NCBI GenBank assembly: GCA_964575425.1
Contig: CAZNRD010000005.1
Span: forward strand, 49,628-113,627
Direction of reading: 5' to 3'
Length of the DNA stretch: 64,000 nt
Source of the DNA: DATEAV01 sp964575425
GTDB lineage: Bacteria > Chloroflexota > Anaerolineae > Anaerolineales > E44-bin32
Shown here: piece by piece, positions 7,673-17,102 of the stretch
Position numbering within the stretch: position 1 is the first letter of the stretch
Layout of the letters: each line of letters begins with the position of its first letter
The notes under the pieces: model-generated
The model's input: the letters and a program-made list of their open reading frames with translations, nothing else
What the model was told of the DNA's origin: nothing
Databases searched by the model: none
Translations under genes and position numbers: made by a program

Positions 7673-9421
7673 ATGAGCGCGAACAGTCCAGTGCAGGCCA
7701 GCCAGAATGCAAAGCGCTCTGCACCCGTCGCAGGCATGGTTGTCGCGATCTTGCTCCTGGGGATGCTTCTGGCCCTTGCTCGTTTCTGGCACAGCGGCCA
7801 GATGGGCTTCTACGAAGACGACTACACCCTCGTCACCCGCGCCATGGCTGCCTCCTGGCCGGAGGTGCGCGACTTCGTCTCTTCCTTGCTGCTGAGCTTC
7901 GGAGGCCAGGGGCGGCCGCTGCAGCACAGCGTCTTGTATCTGCTCTCCTACCTCGCCGGCAGACTGGGGGGACTCCCGGAGGCCTACTGGCTCGGCTGGG
8001 TGATCCTCACCCTGAACGCGGTCCTGGCCTATGCCCTGCTGCGGCGGCTGTTCGCCCCCACCGCCTCGCTGGCTGGCGGGCTGGCCTTTGCCCTGTTCGG
8101 CGGTGACACCACACAGGCCTTCCTCTACCACTCATTCGGCCTTCAGCAGTCCCTCACTTACCTGCTCGTGGCCCTGCACCTGTATCTGTCCGACCGACGG
8201 GTCTTCTCGTACTTCGTGGTCCTTGGATCGCTGCTGAGCTACGAGACGGCATATCCCGTTTTCCTGGCCGCGCCGCTGCTGGGCGAGCGGCGCGGCGGTG
8301 ACCTGATGCGCGAGATGATCCGCCACAGCGCAGTTCTCGGCGCCCTGTTCCTGGCTGTCCTTGCCCTGCGGATTGCTGTTGGCGAAGCGCGCGTCGTGGG
8401 GCTTGGATTTCCCGAGCTGGTGACTGTGCCGCTGCTGCACATGGTCCAGGGGCCGGCCGTCAGCCTGGGGACGTATCTCTACCGCCCGCTCCAGGCGATT
8501 CAGGCGCTCGATGGCGAGATGATCGTCGTCCTCCTCGCCTCGTCGATGGGCCTGAGCGCGGCACTCTGGCTGACGAAGGGCGAGGGCCGGGCCGCGCCAT
8601 CGGAGTTCCTCGCAGCTCTCCGAACGAAGTCCGCAGTCCACATTGGGGAAGCCAACCGACGGGTGCTCCGACTGCTCGGTGCCGGGCTGGTGATGCTTGC
8701 GCTTGCCTATGCGCTGACCTTCACGATCCGGGCCTACGCCATCAGTGGTCGAGACACCCGCGTCCACTTCGCAGCCGTCGTCGGAGCAGCGATCGTCTGG
8801 GCCTGCCTGGCCGAGGTGGCCTACGGGTCTGCGGCGACACCGCGCCGGAAGCGCCTGGTCTCGCTGGCCCTGGCGGCATATTTCGCCTCGATGGTCGGCT
8901 TCGGTTTCGTCGTTCAGCGCAGCTACGTGCGGGCCTGGGAGCTGCAAAGGGCCTTCTGGACGGACGTCCTGAAGTTGTGTCCCGATCTCGACGACGGCGT
9001 GGTGATCCTGATCGAGCCGAGTGGCCTGGAGGATCCGCGCTTCATCTACGCCAATCACTGGAACCTGCCGCGCGTGCTGGACCAGATACTCGGATTTCCT
9101 GACGATTGGCATGTGCCGCCGCGGGTCTACCGGCTGCTGCCGGACTGGCAGACGCACCTCGTGGCCGAAGGCGGGCAGTTCCGGCTGGACGGGCTGACCG
9201 TGCTGGCACCGCCGTCCCTATATGGGAAGACTGAGAGTCGCCACGTCATCTTCCTGGAGACGGCCGGCGGCAGTTTGCGGCGCATCGGCGGCGAACTCAC
9301 CGTGGACGGCAGGAGCTACCCGATCCGTGATCTCCCCCGCGGGCCCCAGCAAGTGTTCCCACACGGCTTCCTCTACGACCAGTTGATCAGCAAGAACCCA
9401 TCGGGAGGCTCCGACTCATGA
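7673..9421 (+). CDS. GT-C fold (ArnT/PMT-like) membrane glycosyltransferase candidate
   Basis: A 582-residue polytopic protein. A first membrane helix (about residues 20-38) is followed by a loop with Phe-Tyr-Glu48-Asp49-Asp50-Tyr. This is the position and kind of acidic motif that GT-C enzymes such as ArnT and PMT use for catalysis. About ten more helices follow, then a soluble C-terminal part of about 130 residues. Such enzymes transfer sugars from polyprenyl-phosphate donors on the outer membrane face. The ATG at 7673 lies just after the previous stop; a longer in-frame start at 7571 would overlap that gene heavily. Specificity is unknown. Confidence 0.68.
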   Translation: MSANSPVQASQNAKRSAPVAGMVVAILLLGMLLALARFWHSGQMGFYEDDYTLVTRAMAASWPEVRDFVSSLLLSFGGQGRPLQHSVLYLLSYLAGRLGGLPEAYWLGWVILTLNAVLAYALLRRLFAPTASLAGGLAFALFGGDTTQAFLYHSFGLQQSLTYLLVALHLYLSDRRVFSYFVVLGSLLSYETAYPVFLAAPLLGERRGGDLMREMIRHSAVLGALFLAVLALRIAVGEARVVGLGFPELVTVPLLHMVQGPAVSLGTYLYRPLQAIQALDGEMIVVLLASSMGLSAALWLTKGEGRAAPSEFLAALRTKSAVHIGEANRRVLRLLGAGLVMLALAYALTFTIRAYAISGRDTRVHFAAVVGAAIVWACLAEVAYGSAATPRRKRLVSLALAAYFASMVGFGFVVQRSYVRAWELQRAFWTDVLKLCPDLDDGVVILIEPSGLEDPRFIYANHWNLPRVLDQILGFPDDWHVPPRVYRLLPDWQTHLVAEGGQFRLDGLTVLAPPSLYGKTESRHVIFLETAGGSLRRIGGELTVDGRSYPIRDLPRGPQQVFPHGFLYDQLISKNPSGGSDS

Positions 9422-9449
9422 CGAGCGCATCCGGTCTGAGGACTCTGGC

Positions 9450-10811
9450 ATGACAGCAGCGCCGGCCCCATGGGGCAACACAGATCGCCGCGCGAAATGG
9501 AGCGCAGTCTGGATCGCTCTGATCCTGGCGCTGTGTGCGCCGCGTCTGCTCCTCGTCTGGAACGCGTTCACCTCTCCGGAGCGCACCCTCCTGACGGATT
9601 CAGCCGGCTATCTGGAGTTGGCCGCCAGTCTGCGCCTCGAGGGGCGCTTCCAGGCGTCGGAGCATGAGGAGAGTCTGCGCACGCCGGGCTACCCCGCCTT
9701 TCTAGCATTGATTCAATCCGCGTTTGGCGAGCAACCAGGCTTTGTCGTTGCGGCTCAGGTGATACTGACTCTGCTCACCGCCTGGCTTGTGCACCGCGGG
9801 GCTGGGCGGCTGGGAGGGCCAAGGGCGGCTCTGGGCGCAGTCTGGCTGTACGCCCTCAGCCCGAACGCGCTGTTTTGGGCCGGGACGGTGATGACCGAGA
9901 CGCTCTTTGCCTTCTGGCTGGCGCTCGCGCTGGTCTTGCTGGCCGAAGGGTTGCGGCGAAAGGCCGGATGGTGGTGCGCGGCCAGCGGCCTGGCAATTGG
10001 TCTTGGAGTGCTGACGCGTCCGATTGGACTGTACCTGATACCCCTGTGGGCGCTGGCCGCGCTGCTGGCAGCGTGGAGCGCGACGCGGCGGAAGCAGGCG
10101 TTCGCCCTCCCCGCACTGTTCCTGCTCGCTGCGCTGGTTCCCGTCCTGGCCTGGCAGACGCGCAATCTGATCGTTCACGACACCTTTCGCCTGACGGCCA
10201 GCTTCCGCACCGTCTTCATCGACTACACCGCTGCGTCGGCGGTCGGGGATGCGCTGGGCATCAGCCGCGATGAGGCCGCCACCCGCCTGCGCCAGTCGCC
10301 GGATGCCTTCCGCGCCGCGCTCGACGCCGTCCGCCGTCATCCGGCCAGCCTTGTGCGCGTGTCGCTGCAAGGCATTTCCCGGACGGCGCTTGGGACCGAG
10401 GCCGGCACTTGGCTGGCGATCGTCAGTGGGAAGCCCTATCGGCCGTCGGGCCTGCTTGAGGCGATCCTCCGCGGCGATCTGCGGGCGTTCGGTGAGGCGC
10501 TCGACCTCCGCCTCGAGGCAAGTTCGGAACGCGCTGGGACCGCACTGCTGCTGTGGGGTCTGCTCTACTCAATCGTCGTGTACCTGCTGAGCTTCTTTGC
10601 CCTATTGCGGTTGCGTTGCATTCCGTCAGTCCCGTTTCGTTGGACAGCGATCATCCTGATCCTCTCCACCGCTTACCTGACGACCATGCCTCTGACCATC
10701 GGGGATGCGCGCTTCCGCGTTCCGGTTGAGCCATTCCTGGCGATCCTGGGTGGCATGGCCCTGGTGACAAGGCCTCCCGCGCCCGTCCTGCAGCCGGAGC
10801 AGCAGGGTTGA
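9450..10811 (+). CDS. GT39-like (ArnT/PMT family) membrane glycosyltransferase
   Basis: A 453-residue protein with an N-terminal helix (about residues 18-36), an acidic first loop with Leu-Thr-Asp50-Ser-Ala-Gly-Tyr, and then Arg-Thr-Pro-Gly-Tyr-Pro-Ala-Phe. The latter is the typical R-x-P-G-Y-P signature of dolichyl-phosphate-mannose-protein mannosyltransferase-like proteins. About nine further helices follow, with a LTRPIGLYLIPLWA segment around residue 190. The truncated gene at 49.9 kb resembles it from about residue 100 onward. It lies 28 bases after the previous gene and 4 before the next one. It probably uses a polyprenyl-phosphate sugar outside the cytoplasm; the acceptor is unknown. 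Confidence 0.78.
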   Translation: MTAAPAPWGNTDRRAKWSAVWIALILALCAPRLLLVWNAFTSPERTLLTDSAGYLELAASLRLEGRFQASEHEESLRTPGYPAFLALIQSAFGEQPGFVVAAQVILTLLTAWLVHRGAGRLGGPRAALGAVWLYALSPNALFWAGTVMTETLFAFWLALALVLLAEGLRRKAGWWCAASGLAIGLGVLTRPIGLYLIPLWALAALLAAWSATRRKQAFALPALFLLAALVPVLAWQTRNLIVHDTFRLTASFRTVFIDYTAASAVGDALGISRDEAATRLRQSPDAFRAALDAVRRHPASLVRVSLQGISRTALGTEAGTWLAIVSGKPYRPSGLLEAILRGDLRAFGEALDLRLEASSERAGTALLLWGLLYSIVVYLLSFFALLRLRCIPSVPFRWTAIILILSTAYLTTMPLTIGDARFRVPVEPFLAILGGMALVTRPPAPVLQPEQQG

Positions 10812-10815
10812 GCCG

Positions 10816-11868
10816 ATGAACCGGGGTCCGGGCTGCGCGGTGGTGATCCGCGCCTTCGATGAGGAAGAGCACATCGGCCGCCTGTTGTCTGGGATCCTGG
10901 CGCAGACGGTGGAGCCGGCGGAGGTCTTTCTGGTTGACTCGGGATCGACGGACGCGACCTTGGCCATTGCTTCCCGGTTCCCGGTGCGGGTCCTGTCCAT
11001 TTCGCCGGAGGAGTTCTCCTTTGGACGGTCCCTCAACATGGGCTGCCGGGCGGCTCGAAGCGAGTTCCTCGTCTTGGCCAGCGCCCATGTCTATCCGGTG
11101 TATCCGGACTGGCTGGAACAGCTCCTGCGGCCCTTCGCCGATCCCACGATCGCGCTGGTCTACGGCAGGCAGCGCGCCGCCCCGTCGTCGCGATTCAGTG
11201 AGCACCAAATCCTGGCGAAATGGTTCCCCGATGTCCCCAACGGCAGGCAGACTCACCCGTTCTGCAACAACGCCAATGCGGCCATTCGCCGCAGCCTTTG
11301 GGAGCAAAGACCATACGACGAGGCCCTGCCTGGACTTGAGGATGTGGACTGGGCGACCTGGGCTCTGTCCAAGGGCTTTGCCCTGTACTACAGCGCCGCA
11401 GCCGAAGTGGTGCATGTGCATAATGAGCGGCCGCGCGCGGTCTTCAACCGCTACCGGCGAGAAGCCATGGCGCTGAAGACAATTCGGCCGCAGGAGCAGT
11501 TCCGGCTGTGGGACTTGATACGCCTGTTCCTATCAAATGTCCTATCGGACGCGTGGCACGCAATGCGTGAGGGGCAGGCCTCACACGTGATGTGGGAAAT
11601 CGTCTGGTTTCGGTGGATGCAATTCTGGGGCACCTACCGCGGGTTCCGGCAAGCAGGGCCGCTAACGGCGTCGCTCAAGCAAGCCTTCTACTATCCGCGA
11701 AGTCTTGAGTCGCATCGTTCTGACACGCGCCGGGCCATCGCGCCGATCCAGTACGGGCACTCGCTGATTTTCCCCCGCGAGCCACAGGCCATGGATGCTC
11801 GAGCCGCGCTGGAGAAGCGGGAGAGCCCGGTCCACACTGCTGTTGGACGCGGAAGCTCATCGAGGTGA
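10816..11868 (+). CDS. GT2 family glycosyltransferase
   Basis: A 350-residue GT-A enzyme. The N-terminus has the nucleotide-binding strand AVVIRAFDEEEHIG, then FLVDSGSTD with the first conserved acidic residue. Later comes a Ser-Phe-Gly-Arg-Ser-Leu-Asn segment typical of rhamnosyltransferase-like GT2 proteins, and a Leu-Glu-Asp-Val-Asp-Trp motif that supplies the catalytic-base region. The C-terminal 120 residues are basic and amphipathic, suggesting attachment to the inner face of the membrane. The start is 4 bases after the previous stop, and its stop overlaps the next GTG start (GTGA). It likely adds one sugar to a lipid-linked glycan; donor not predicted. Confidence 0.85.
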   Translation: MNRGPGCAVVIRAFDEEEHIGRLLSGILAQTVEPAEVFLVDSGSTDATLAIASRFPVRVLSISPEEFSFGRSLNMGCRAARSEFLVLASAHVYPVYPDWLEQLLRPFADPTIALVYGRQRAAPSSRFSEHQILAKWFPDVPNGRQTHPFCNNANAAIRRSLWEQRPYDEALPGLEDVDWATWALSKGFALYYSAAAEVVHVHNERPRAVFNRYRREAMALKTIRPQEQFRLWDLIRLFLSNVLSDAWHAMREGQASHVMWEIVWFRWMQFWGTYRGFRQAGPLTASLKQAFYYPRSLESHRSDTRRAIAPIQYGHSLIFPREPQAMDARAALEKRESPVHTAVGRGSSSR

Positions 11869-13418
11869 ACGTGGGTTGGCGAGCGATTCTACGATCAACC
11901 TGGCCCCTCCTGCTGCTGGGAATACTGGCGGCAGGGCTGCTGCTCTATGCAACCCCGTGGGGTCTGGGGTTGGGCGGCGACAGCTACTACTACGTCAGCG
12001 GGGCGCGCGGTCTGCTGGCGGGCCAGGGTTTCAGCCGCCCCGCGGCAGACGGCAGCATCCGCCTCATCACGCACTATCCACCGGGGTACTCAATCATGCT
12101 GGCGGCGATCACGGCCATGGGGCTGGACACCCTCGTCGCGGCGCGGTGGCTGGCGGCGGCCCTATTCGGCGTGAACGTGACCCTGGCAGGAAGCCTGGTC
12201 TACCGGGTCACGCGCTCGGTTTGGCCCGCCTGCCTGACTGCGCTGCTCGTGCTCGCCACACCTGCTCTGCTTGTCACACACACCTGGTTGTTGTCCGAGG
12301 CCATGTTTCTCACGATTACCCTGCTCATGCTTCTGGCCCTCGGTCGCTCAGCGGAGCGTGCAACGGCCTGGCGAGTGGCGAGTGCAGGAGCGCTGGGGAG
12401 CCTGGCGTACCTGACCCGCTACGTCGGCCTGGCGATGATCGCGGCTGGGGGTCTGGCCATGCTCCTCTTCTCGGATGGCAAGTGGTGCCGCCGGCTGGCC
12501 GCGGCGATCGGATTCGGTGTGGGAGCGGCGGTTGGGCCCCTGCTGTGGTCGCTGCGCAATCTGGCGGTGGGTGGGAGCGTGGCCTACCGGGCACAGGCCA
12601 TCCACTTTCCAACGATGGACCGCTTGTACGAGGCGGTTGAGACCGTGTCCTTGTGGCTGCTTCCCAGCCGCGTCCCTTCTGAACTCCGCCAGGCGCTTGC
12701 TCTCATCACACTACTTCTTCTCGTGGCCCTCGCCATTCGAATCCTGGTTCGAGGCCCGTTCCACGAGGCCCGTCCCGGGTTTGCCGAGCAGATCGGGGTC
12801 CTCGTGTCGCTCATGGCTGCGTACCCGTTGACTCTGGCAGCGGCCATCACCATCGCGGGGTCTTCCGTTCCCCTGGACCACCGGATCCTGTCGCCGCTGC
12901 TTGTTGTTCTGCTGATCCTAGGGGTTCTGGTAGTTTGGGATCTGCAGCAGAGGGCCAAGAGCAGCAGAGTGCCACGCATCGCTCTGACGTTGGCCGGGGT
13001 CGCCTTTCTGGCGCTGACGCTGGTTCGAGGGGCGGGCACGGTCCGGCGGTTGCAGGCCGATGGTCAGGGTGGAGCGGCGCGCGCCTGGCAGGAGTCGGCC
13101 CTCGTCGACTGGGTGCGGGGACGGCCGGCCGAGACTGCGATCTTCAGCAACGAGCTCGATATCCTGTATCTCTACACGGGGCGCCAGGCATATCAAGTGC
13201 CCATTCGCTGGGACCCGGTGTGGGAGACCGAGCGGGAGGACTACCCCGAACAACTGGCGCGCATGCGCGAGGACATCCTGCGCCGAGGAGCCGTGCTGGT
13301 CCTGTTCGATACCATCGATGGGCAGCAAGCGTTCTTCGCTCCGAGGGAGGAACTCACTTGGGGACTGACCGAGTGGCTGCGGACGGACGATGGTGGCGTG
13401 TATGGAGCCCCGCGATGA
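11865..13418 (+). CDS. GT-C (GT39-like) membrane glycosyltransferase, tandem paralogue 1
   Basis: A 517-residue polytopic protein. After the first helix (residues 11-30) comes Gly-Gly-Asp39-Ser-Tyr-Tyr-Tyr, the first-loop acidic motif of GT-C enzymes, then a pro-rich His-Tyr-Pro-Pro-Gly-Tyr segment. About ten helices precede a C-terminal soluble part that contains Phe-Ser-Asn-Glu-Leu-Asp and Leu-Tyr-Thr-Gly-Arg. The next gene has the same layout and the same N-E ... TGR tail motif, so the two look like a tandem duplication. The GTG start overlaps the GT2 stop by 4 bases; GTG 11871 is an alternative two codons in. The stop overlaps the next ATG by 4. Confidence 0.75.
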   Translation: MNVGWRAILRSTWPLLLLGILAAGLLLYATPWGLGLGGDSYYYVSGARGLLAGQGFSRPAADGSIRLITHYPPGYSIMLAAITAMGLDTLVAARWLAAALFGVNVTLAGSLVYRVTRSVWPACLTALLVLATPALLVTHTWLLSEAMFLTITLLMLLALGRSAERATAWRVASAGALGSLAYLTRYVGLAMIAAGGLAMLLFSDGKWCRRLAAAIGFGVGAAVGPLLWSLRNLAVGGSVAYRAQAIHFPTMDRLYEAVETVSLWLLPSRVPSELRQALALITLLLLVALAIRILVRGPFHEARPGFAEQIGVLVSLMAAYPLTLAAAITIAGSSVPLDHRILSPLLVVLLILGVLVVWDLQQRAKSSRVPRIALTLAGVAFLALTLVRGAGTVRRLQADGQGGAARAWQESALVDWVRGRPAETAIFSNELDILYLYTGRQAYQVPIRWDPVWETEREDYPEQLARMREDILRRGAVLVLFDTIDGQQAFFAPREELTWGLTEWLRTDDGGVYGAPR

Positions 13419-15085
13419 AAGCGGGAGATGATCGAGCCGGTGCTGTGAGCCTGACCGGCGGATCGGGCCTGGGCGGTGGGAGCAAACGCAGGCCGCGCGC
13501 CGAGCGCCTGGCCGCAGGTCTGCTTGCTGGCGGGAGCGTCGTGTTCGCGCTGATCTGCAGCCGCCATGGCGCGGCCATCGGCGGCGATGGTGTTGGATAC
13601 GTGATGGCGGCGCGCAATCTGCTCTCTGGTTATGGATTGAGCTGGGTTGGCGCTGCCGGGGACGTCCGGCCGATGACGATCTTCGGCCCCCTCTTTCCGC
13701 TTCTCCTCAGCGCCCTGGGCTTGTTTGGGGTCGACCCTCTGGCGGGAGCCCGGGCGTTGAACTCTGTCTTGTTCGGCGTCAACACGCTGCTGGTGATTGC
13801 CATCTTGCGGGAGAACAGCCGAGCTGCCTGGCTATCCCTGTTAGGCGGGCTGCTCTTCATGTTCTACCCGCCGCTCCTCGGGCTGCACGCCGGAGTGCAA
13901 TCGGAACCCATCTTCCTGACCCTGCTGCTCCTTGAAGTTCTCTTCTTGGCACGAGCTTTTCGGTCTGGCTTCGGTCGGTGGCTGGTGCTGGCCGCAGGGT
14001 CAGCGGGCCTGGCATACCTGGCCCGTTACGCGGGCTTGGCCTTCATCGCCTCCGGGCTGGCGACAATCATCGGCCACCAAAGCCGTGAAGGATGGCAACA
14101 CCGCATGCGACAGGCACTGCTATTCGGCTTGGTGGCCGCTCTGCCGGTGGCGGGTTGGATGCTCAGGAATACCATGGTTGCAGGTGGCCCCATGGAGCGG
14201 TCCGTCAGCTTCCAGCCATTCTCGGCCGCGATGGCTGTGCAAGCCGTCGACCTAGTCAGCTTCTGGTTTCTGCCCGACCTCGTCCCCCTCCTGGTGAGGG
14301 CATTGAGCACGATCGTGGGCGCGGGTCTGGTGAAGGCGGCGTGGGTGCGGGCACGTCGTCGCGGCGAAACCCCTGCCCACGAGCAGGATTCCGGTTCGGT
14401 CGGGACCTTGTTTCCTGTCCTGGTCTGGGGCATGGCTGCGTATTGGGGGCTGATCCTGGGGGCGCGAGCCTTGTTTGAGCCGCGCATCAGCTTCGACCAG
14501 CGAATCCTGCTGCCAGTCTGGCTGCTCTCGATCCTGCTGCTCCTGATCTTTGCCGACGAGATCCATTGGCGGGCTGGACGAGCGGTGGCCTCGCTCGTCA
14601 CTGCGGCCGTCATCTTGCTGACAGCCTCCTACTTGGTCCGAGGATCGCTCCGGGCCGTTGAGCTCCAGGTCGACGGAGTGGGTTTCGCCAGCCGGGCATG
14701 GCGGACCTCGCCGCTCATCAACGCCATGTCGCTCCTGCCGCTAGATACACCGATCTACACGAATGAGGTCGAGGCCGTCGTCCTGCTGACCGGCCGGCGG
14801 GTCTACCGCCTGCCGACAGGCTGCCTGCCTGTGGACGCCCTGGTGGTCGTCGAGCCAGGTATCGAATGCCGCACACCCGAGTACGAGAGGTGGGCGGCTA
14901 ACATGCGTCGGGCGCTGGAACACGACAGGGCGGTTGTAGCAGTGTTCAACACGTACGTCGAGTTTCCCTACTACGCCCCCCTGGTCCCGGAGCTTGTGGC
15001 CGGATTGGATGTACTGACTTCGCAAGGAGATGGGAGGCTGTACGTTTATGATCGAGGCGAATGGCCTGAGAGCCCCCACTGGTGA
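13415..15085 (+). CDS. GT-C (GT39-like) membrane glycosyltransferase, tandem paralogue 2
   Basis: A 556-residue protein with a basic N-terminus, a first helix at about residues 31-49, then Gly-Gly-Asp58-Gly-Val-Gly-Tyr as the GT-C acidic loop motif. About eleven helices follow, and the C-terminal soluble region has Tyr-Thr-Asn-Glu-Val-Glu and Leu-Leu-Thr-Gly-Arg, matching the tail of the gene before it. The ATG overlaps the preceding TGA (ATGA), so translation is probably coupled; the open frame continues upstream inside the previous gene but has no support there. Its stop overlaps the next GTG. It presumably transfers a sugar from a polyprenyl-phosphate carrier. Confidence 0.75.
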   Translation: MKAGDDRAGAVSLTGGSGLGGGSKRRPRAERLAAGLLAGGSVVFALICSRHGAAIGGDGVGYVMAARNLLSGYGLSWVGAAGDVRPMTIFGPLFPLLLSALGLFGVDPLAGARALNSVLFGVNTLLVIAILRENSRAAWLSLLGGLLFMFYPPLLGLHAGVQSEPIFLTLLLLEVLFLARAFRSGFGRWLVLAAGSAGLAYLARYAGLAFIASGLATIIGHQSREGWQHRMRQALLFGLVAALPVAGWMLRNTMVAGGPMERSVSFQPFSAAMAVQAVDLVSFWFLPDLVPLLVRALSTIVGAGLVKAAWVRARRRGETPAHEQDSGSVGTLFPVLVWGMAAYWGLILGARALFEPRISFDQRILLPVWLLSILLLLIFADEIHWRAGRAVASLVTAAVILLTASYLVRGSLRAVELQVDGVGFASRAWRTSPLINAMSLLPLDTPIYTNEVEAVVLLTGRRVYRLPTGCLPVDALVVVEPGIECRTPEYERWAANMRRALEHDRAVVAVFNTYVEFPYYAPLVPELVAGLDVLTSQGDGRLYVYDRGEWPESPHW

Positions 15086-16323
15086 AGCAGTTTCAGCCGG
15101 AAGGTCGTCGGATGGCGCGTAAGGTCTTCTTTGCTCTCCTATACGCCGTCCTGCTGGCCTATGCGTTGGGCCTGATCGTGGACCTCTGGCTCCATCCGGA
15201 GAGGTACCAGTGGGACTTCACTACCTACTACTATGCCGGTCGTGCGCTGCAGGCTGGCCTGAATCCGTACGAGCTTGACTCGCTCAGCGCAGTCGCCGGA
15301 ACCGAGATCGGATTTCCCTTTCTCTACTCGCCGATCGTGCTGCCGGTCTTTTCACTGCTTTCGCGATTGGAATTCCTCTGGGCGTATCGACTCTACCTGC
15401 TGCTGAAAGTGCTGAGCCTTGGAGTGGTCCTTTGCCTGTGGAGCTCATGGTTCCTTCGGGCCAGGGCCGATCCGGCTTTCTATCTGGTGTGCTTGTTCGG
15501 GTTTGGGGGTGCGATCTATTCCGACCTGGCGGCGGGGAACGTATCGATCTTCGAGCAGCTGTGGCTTTGGCTGGCCTTCGCCGCGCTGATCAAGCATCGG
15601 CCAGTCGGCTTCAGCCTCATGGTGCTCGTCGCCAGCCTGTTCAAACTGACGCCCATCGCCTTCCTGCTGCTGTTGCTCATGAATCCGACAGATCGCAATC
15701 GACGCATCCTTGCGTGCGCCCTGGTCGTCTTCGCCGCGGTGAACGGGCTGACCTACCTGGTGGGCCCTGCTCTCTATCGCGATTTCCTCTCGGTGGCTGC
15801 TCAGCTTGACGACCGGGGTGCCATCAATCCCTCAACACTGGCTCTCGTTCGGGACATCGGTGACATCCTGACCCGCAAGGGTCTTCCGGTCTGGGCCACG
15901 GCCGAGGCAGCGGCCTATGGTGTGTTTGTGAGCATCGTCCTGGCGCTTACGGTTCTTGCTCTGGCGCGAGCGGGCCGCGGGGCTCCGCGGGGTTCGGTCT
16001 TCCTTGCCTGCCTGGCATTTGCTCTTGTTGCCCCGCGTTTCAAGAACTATGCGTACATCCTGTTGATCCCACCCGCATACGCCTTTGTGAAGGCCGCGAT
16101 GAGTCGCGGCCTGCACGTCTTCGGCCTCCTCCCTCTCGTGCTTTCGCAGAGTCCGCCGGTACCCTTCGGGTTTGGCGGAGCCGTGCGGAACCTCTTCTGG
16201 GGTTACTACCCGTGGCTGTTGGCCCTGCTGCTCTGGGTCGCTGCGGTCACGCAGGCGCTTCGGGGCACTGCGCCACTCGAGACAGGTGCCCCCTCAGGTG
16301 CGGGTTTGGAGGCGGAGAAGTGA
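15082..16323 (+). CDS. GT87-family (DUF2029) membrane glycosyltransferase
   Basis: A 413-residue membrane protein. The first loop reads Trp-Asp-Phe-Thr-Thr-Tyr-Tyr-Tyr-Ala-Gly followed by an Asn-Pro-Tyr segment and FPFLYSPI. This is the signature of the GT87/DUF2029 family, whose studied members are polyprenyl-phosphate-mannose-dependent mannosyltransferases of actinobacteria (PimE-like). About ten helices cover the rest. The GTG start overlaps the previous TGA; an in-frame ATG 30 bases later (15112) is an alternative that would begin nearer the first helix. The stop overlaps the next GTG. The donor is probably a polyprenyl-phosphate hexose. Confidence 0.8.
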   Translation: MKQFQPEGRRMARKVFFALLYAVLLAYALGLIVDLWLHPERYQWDFTTYYYAGRALQAGLNPYELDSLSAVAGTEIGFPFLYSPIVLPVFSLLSRLEFLWAYRLYLLLKVLSLGVVLCLWSSWFLRARADPAFYLVCLFGFGGAIYSDLAAGNVSIFEQLWLWLAFAALIKHRPVGFSLMVLVASLFKLTPIAFLLLLLMNPTDRNRRILACALVVFAAVNGLTYLVGPALYRDFLSVAAQLDDRGAINPSTLALVRDIGDILTRKGLPVWATAEAAAYGVFVSIVLALTVLALARAGRGAPRGSVFLACLAFALVAPRFKNYAYILLIPPAYAFVKAAMSRGLHVFGLLPLVLSQSPPVPFGFGGAVRNLFWGYYPWLLALLLWVAAVTQALRGTAPLETGAPSGAGLEAEK

Positions 16324-17024
16324 ACGGTGGAGAAGGATCCGAGGCCGGGCGGGGGGGCCTTGTTGCTCTGGTGCCGATGCGGCACCATTCAGAACGCGTA
16401 CCCGGTAAGAATTACCGCCTGGTAGCTGGCCGCTCGCTCTATGCCTACATCCTGGAAACGCTCCTTGCTTGCCCGGAGGTCGAGCAGGTGGTCGTCGACA
16501 CCGACAGCCCCGTGATCTGGGAGGGCGTGGAACGTCAATTCCCCTCGGTGCGCCTGATCGAACGGGCGGAGCACCTCCGGGGCAGCGACGTGCCCACCAA
16601 TGATGTAATCGAATACGACATCCGGGCCGTTCCGTCCCGCTTTTACCTGCAGACGCATTCCACCAACCCCTTGCTACGGCCGGAGACCGTCTCGCGCGGC
16701 ATTCGGACTTTCCTCGATAGCTACCCCGAGCACGATTCCCTGTTTTCCGTTACCCGGCTGCAGAAGCGCCTCTGGGATCGAAGCGGACGCCCGCTGAACC
16801 ATGACCCGGCGGTGCTGCTCCCGACGCAGGATCTCCCACCGCTGTTCGAGGAGAACTCGTGCCTGTACCTGTTCGAACGGGAGACCTTCCTGGCCCGGCA
16901 CAACCGGCTTGGACACAGCCCAGCCATGTTCGAGATCCCGGCGGCGGAAGCCTGGGATATTGACGAGGAGCTGGACCTGTGGATTGTCGAAGCGCTGCTG
17001 GCGAGACGACGTGCTGCGCGGTGA
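16320..17024 (+). CDS. acylneuraminate cytidylyltransferase family protein (second copy)
   Basis: A 234-residue protein of the CMP-sugar synthetase family. After a Gly-rich 13-residue start it has LVPMRHHSERVPGKNYRLV, the CTP-binding motif, in which Pro-Met-Arg-His-His-Ser replaces the PARGGS of the 2.9 kb gene. Further on are a VDTDSPVIW segment, LQTHSTNPLL and an Asp-Ile-Asp-Glu near the C-terminus. No phosphatase domain is attached. Family members activate nonulosonic acids or related sugars with CTP. The divergent motif suggests a different substrate from the first synthetase. The GTG start overlaps the previous stop by 4 bases; upstream in-frame sequence belongs to the GT87 gene. An intergenic gap of 78 bases follows. 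Confidence 0.82.
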   Translation: MNGGEGSEAGRGGLVALVPMRHHSERVPGKNYRLVAGRSLYAYILETLLACPEVEQVVVDTDSPVIWEGVERQFPSVRLIERAEHLRGSDVPTNDVIEYDIRAVPSRFYLQTHSTNPLLRPETVSRGIRTFLDSYPEHDSLFSVTRLQKRLWDRSGRPLNHDPAVLLPTQDLPPLFEENSCLYLFERETFLARHNRLGHSPAMFEIPAAEAWDIDEELDLWIVEALLARRRAAR

Positions 17025-17102
17025 CCTCTCGCAGGACGGAAGTCCTTGGGACGAGGTTTTCGAGTAGAATCGGGCTTCCTCGTTGGGGAGGAGAACCCAG
17101 TC

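Noticed and set aside
17046..17102. Longer 96-residue version of the small membrane protein
   Set aside because: The strong ribosome site lies at 17085-17093, inside the extension, and the conserved part starts after ATG 17103.
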